Origin: Helicobacteraceae bacterium
Lineage (GTDB): Bacteria; Campylobacterota; Campylobacteria; Campylobacterales; Sulfurimonadaceae
Reading direction: 5' to 3'
Length of the DNA: 6,502 nt
Assembly: GCA_027083665.1 (NCBI GenBank)
Contig: JALWNV010000080.1
Span: forward strand, 1-6,502
The notes under the pieces are model-generated. The model was not told where the DNA came from. It searched no databases and worked only from the letters and a program-made list of their open reading frames with translations. The position numbers and the translations under genes are program-made. Positions 5,287 to 6,502 of this stretch are shown here, piece by piece. Numbering within the stretch: position 1 is the first letter of the stretch; each line of letters begins with the position of its first letter.

Positions 5287-6176
5287 TACCCTTCCGCCCA
5301 CCGATACTGCCAAAGCAGCCCCAGCATATCAAAATCGGTTCCGACCCGGGTACTCACCCCGCTGCTGCCGTAGAACTTGAGCGAATGATGCGGGTTGATC
5401 GGAACGGCGAACGTCGCACCCATACGGGAATTGTCCAGTACTTCACCGCTGCGCCGACCGTCGTTGACATATTCGCCGCCCCAAAAATAATTTGCGTCGA
5501 TTCCGATCCAGACACGGTTTTTGAAGGTATAGATGATGTGTCCCTGAGTCGAATAGACAGGCTCCTGCTTGCGGGTAATGTCACCGAGAAAATGCTCGTT
5601 AGCCGTGTAGAACTCCGCGTCGGCCGCCAGCTCAAAGATAAACCGTGCGACGGCCTTCGAAATCCCGACGCCCGGCTTGATCGCCCACCGGTTCGTCCCG
5701 ATATTGACCAGCCGGTCACGCTCATACTGCCCGGTAGGCACCGTCAGCTGCAGACTGACGCCGACGATGGTATCTTGCCGGTACGAAGCGAACTGCTTCA
5801 TTGAAAGCGCCGGCGCTCCGAAGAGGTTGACCGAAACACTCATCTTGGCGTCTCCCGCACCGCACACGTGCCGTGCCACGGGAGTACCGTTTTGTTCCGC
5901 GGTTCCGTCGATGCACATGGCCGGTAATACGATTCCCGCCTTTGCACTCATCCCCCCTATCCCGAATCCCCGGGCATAACCGACTATCGCACTGCTGACC
6001 CGCAGCTCGGGATCAGTCAGTTCCAGGGCAGGGTTGTCCGCCAGCGCCCCCTGTGTATAGCCGTACCCCGCGACCAGGAAATTAAAGCCTTTCGGTACGT
6101 TCGAATACAGCCGCGGTTCGAGCGAAGCGCCCTGCAAAGAAGCCCAGAGCATCACTATCGCGGATGCGCGTCTCAT
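5283..6176 (-). CDS. MetA-pathway-type outer-membrane beta-barrel protein (putative transporter)
   Basis: This is a 297-aa protein with a signal peptide (basic MRR, hydrophobic core 5-14, cleavage likely after QGA17). The mature N-terminus LEPRLYSNVPKGFNFLVAGY (19-38) and the central strand pair QLTVPTGQY...NIGTNRWAIKPGVG (143-171) are the signatures of the family annotated as putative MetA-pathway of phenol degradation (PF13557). Strands alternate throughout and the chain ends in Tyr, as in outer-membrane barrels. The family is often just called transporter; a role in aromatic uptake is not shown here and no degradation gene is near. Two Cys (88 and 105) could form an extracellular disulfide. 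Start: ATG at 6176 is chosen because GAGG (6182-6185) is five bases upstream; GTG at 6182 would lie in that ribosome site. GAGG overlaps the stop of the upstream small gene, so coupled translation is likely. The 3' ends of this gene and the Omp85 gene overlap. Confidence 0.88.
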   Translation of the reverse strand: MRRASAIVMLWASLQGASLEPRLYSNVPKGFNFLVAGYGYTQGALADNPALELTDPELRVSSAIVGYARGFGIGGMSAKAGIVLPAMCIDGTAEQNGTPVARHVCGAGDAKMSVSVNLFGAPALSMKQFASYRQDTIVGVSLQLTVPTGQYERDRLVNIGTNRWAIKPGVGISKAVARFIFELAADAEFYTANEHFLGDITRKQEPVYSTQGHIIYTFKNRVWIGIDANYFWGGEYVNDGRRSGEVLDNSRMGATFAVPINPHHSLKFYGSSGVSTRVGTDFDMLGLLWQYRWAEGY

Positions 6177-6183
6177 CCGCACC

Positions 6184-6502
6184 TCAGTCGAACGAAAGCA
6201 CGTTATAATCTGTCAATACGATAATGCTGTTCTCCGTCACCGTCACCTGATGTGTGACACGATCGATAGCGAAATACTTGTTGCCGTTCTTTTTGGCCAG
6301 GGCTTTCGCTTCTTCGAGACCGGCTTCGATATGCGCCTGCTTGGATTCGACGATAAAGTCGATATCGCTCTTGCCCTGTTTGTAAAGGTAGAGCTGGCCC
6401 GCACTCCGGGCCTGTTGGTTCGGATAGGAGTTGTAGTTGGAAATCTGCACCTTGATATCGCCGTAGTAGGCCCCGAACTGTACCGGTTCCGCTGCCATAA
6501 GC
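6184..6502 (-). CDS. Exported small protein of unknown function, N-terminus beyond right edge
   Basis: The open frame runs from a TGA at 6184-6186 to the window edge. The visible part reads ...LMAAEPVQFGAYYGD; the LMA-A-E stretch looks like the end of a signal peptide, so the ATG at 6498 is probably internal and the true start lies outside. The mature part is about 100 aa: mixed beta N-terminal half with QISNYNSYPNQQA (about 18-30 from that Met), a charged helix IEAGLEEAKALAKKNG (57-72), then beta strands ending in TDYNVLSFD. There is no Cys for a lipoprotein in the visible part and I recognise no family. It precedes the MetA-type barrel, whose ribosome site overlaps this stop codon, so the two probably form one operon and may act together in the periplasm. 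Confidence 0.75.
   Translation of the reverse strand, partial: LMAAEPVQFGAYYGDIKVQISNYNSYPNQQARSAGQLYLYKQGKSDIDFIVESKQAHIEAGLEEAKALAKKNGNKYFAIDRVTHQVTVTENSIIVLTDYNVLSFD

Noticed and set aside
4821..5804. Plus-strand open frame (327 codons) across both barrel genes
   Set aside because: It runs out of frame through the Omp85 gene and antisense through the MetA-type gene, is extremely Arg/Pro-rich, and has no ribosome site.

Overview
The window reads like chromosomal DNA of a free-living Campylobacterota (Epsilonproteobacteria) with moderately high GC, in the style of Sulfurovum, Nitratifractor, Hydrogenimonas or high-GC Sulfurimonas relatives. This is inference from three things: a Ste24-like M48 protease gene directly upstream of prmC (from memory also the arrangement around H. 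pylori HP0382/HP0381), a DUF4149 gene next to them, and extended -10 promoters (TGnTATAAT type) with AT-rich upstream DNA instead of a clear -35. I see no tRNA, rRNA, CRISPR, insertion sequence or phage gene. The window is almost fully coding.

Layout, left to right. (1) Bases 1-117 hold the 3' end of an unidentified plus-strand gene. (2) Bases 133-3546 form a minus-strand cluster, in transcription order: a 65-aa single-pass membrane protein; an 80-bp gap with a strong inverted repeat and a likely promoter; an M48 zinc metalloprotease with a multi-span N-terminal membrane domain; prmC, the release-factor glutamine methyltransferase; a DUF4149 membrane protein; and a five-span membrane protein of unknown function. 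The last four genes overlap or sit within about 20 bp of one another, so they look like one translationally coupled operon. (3) Bases 3547-3686 are a divergent promoter region with a TGACGAT inverted repeat. (4) Bases 3687-5286 hold a plus-strand pair: a 100-aa two-span membrane protein that may be translated from a leaderless mRNA, and an overlapping GTG-started outer-membrane beta-barrel of the Omp85 (BamA/TamA) superfamily with no POTRA domains. (5) Bases 5283-6502 hold a minus-strand pair: a secreted small protein of unknown function, cut by the right edge, and a MetA-type outer-membrane barrel. The two barrel genes converge and their stop codons overlap.

Together, the minus cluster joins membrane proteolysis and translation termination (housekeeping) with poorly known inner-membrane proteins. 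The right half is an envelope region with two unrelated outer-membrane barrels, each in a two-gene unit with a small membrane or exported partner. No defence or mobile system is visible. The most notable points are the POTRA-less Omp85 barrel coupled to a small membrane protein, its apparently leaderless promoter, and the palindromes over two promoter regions.
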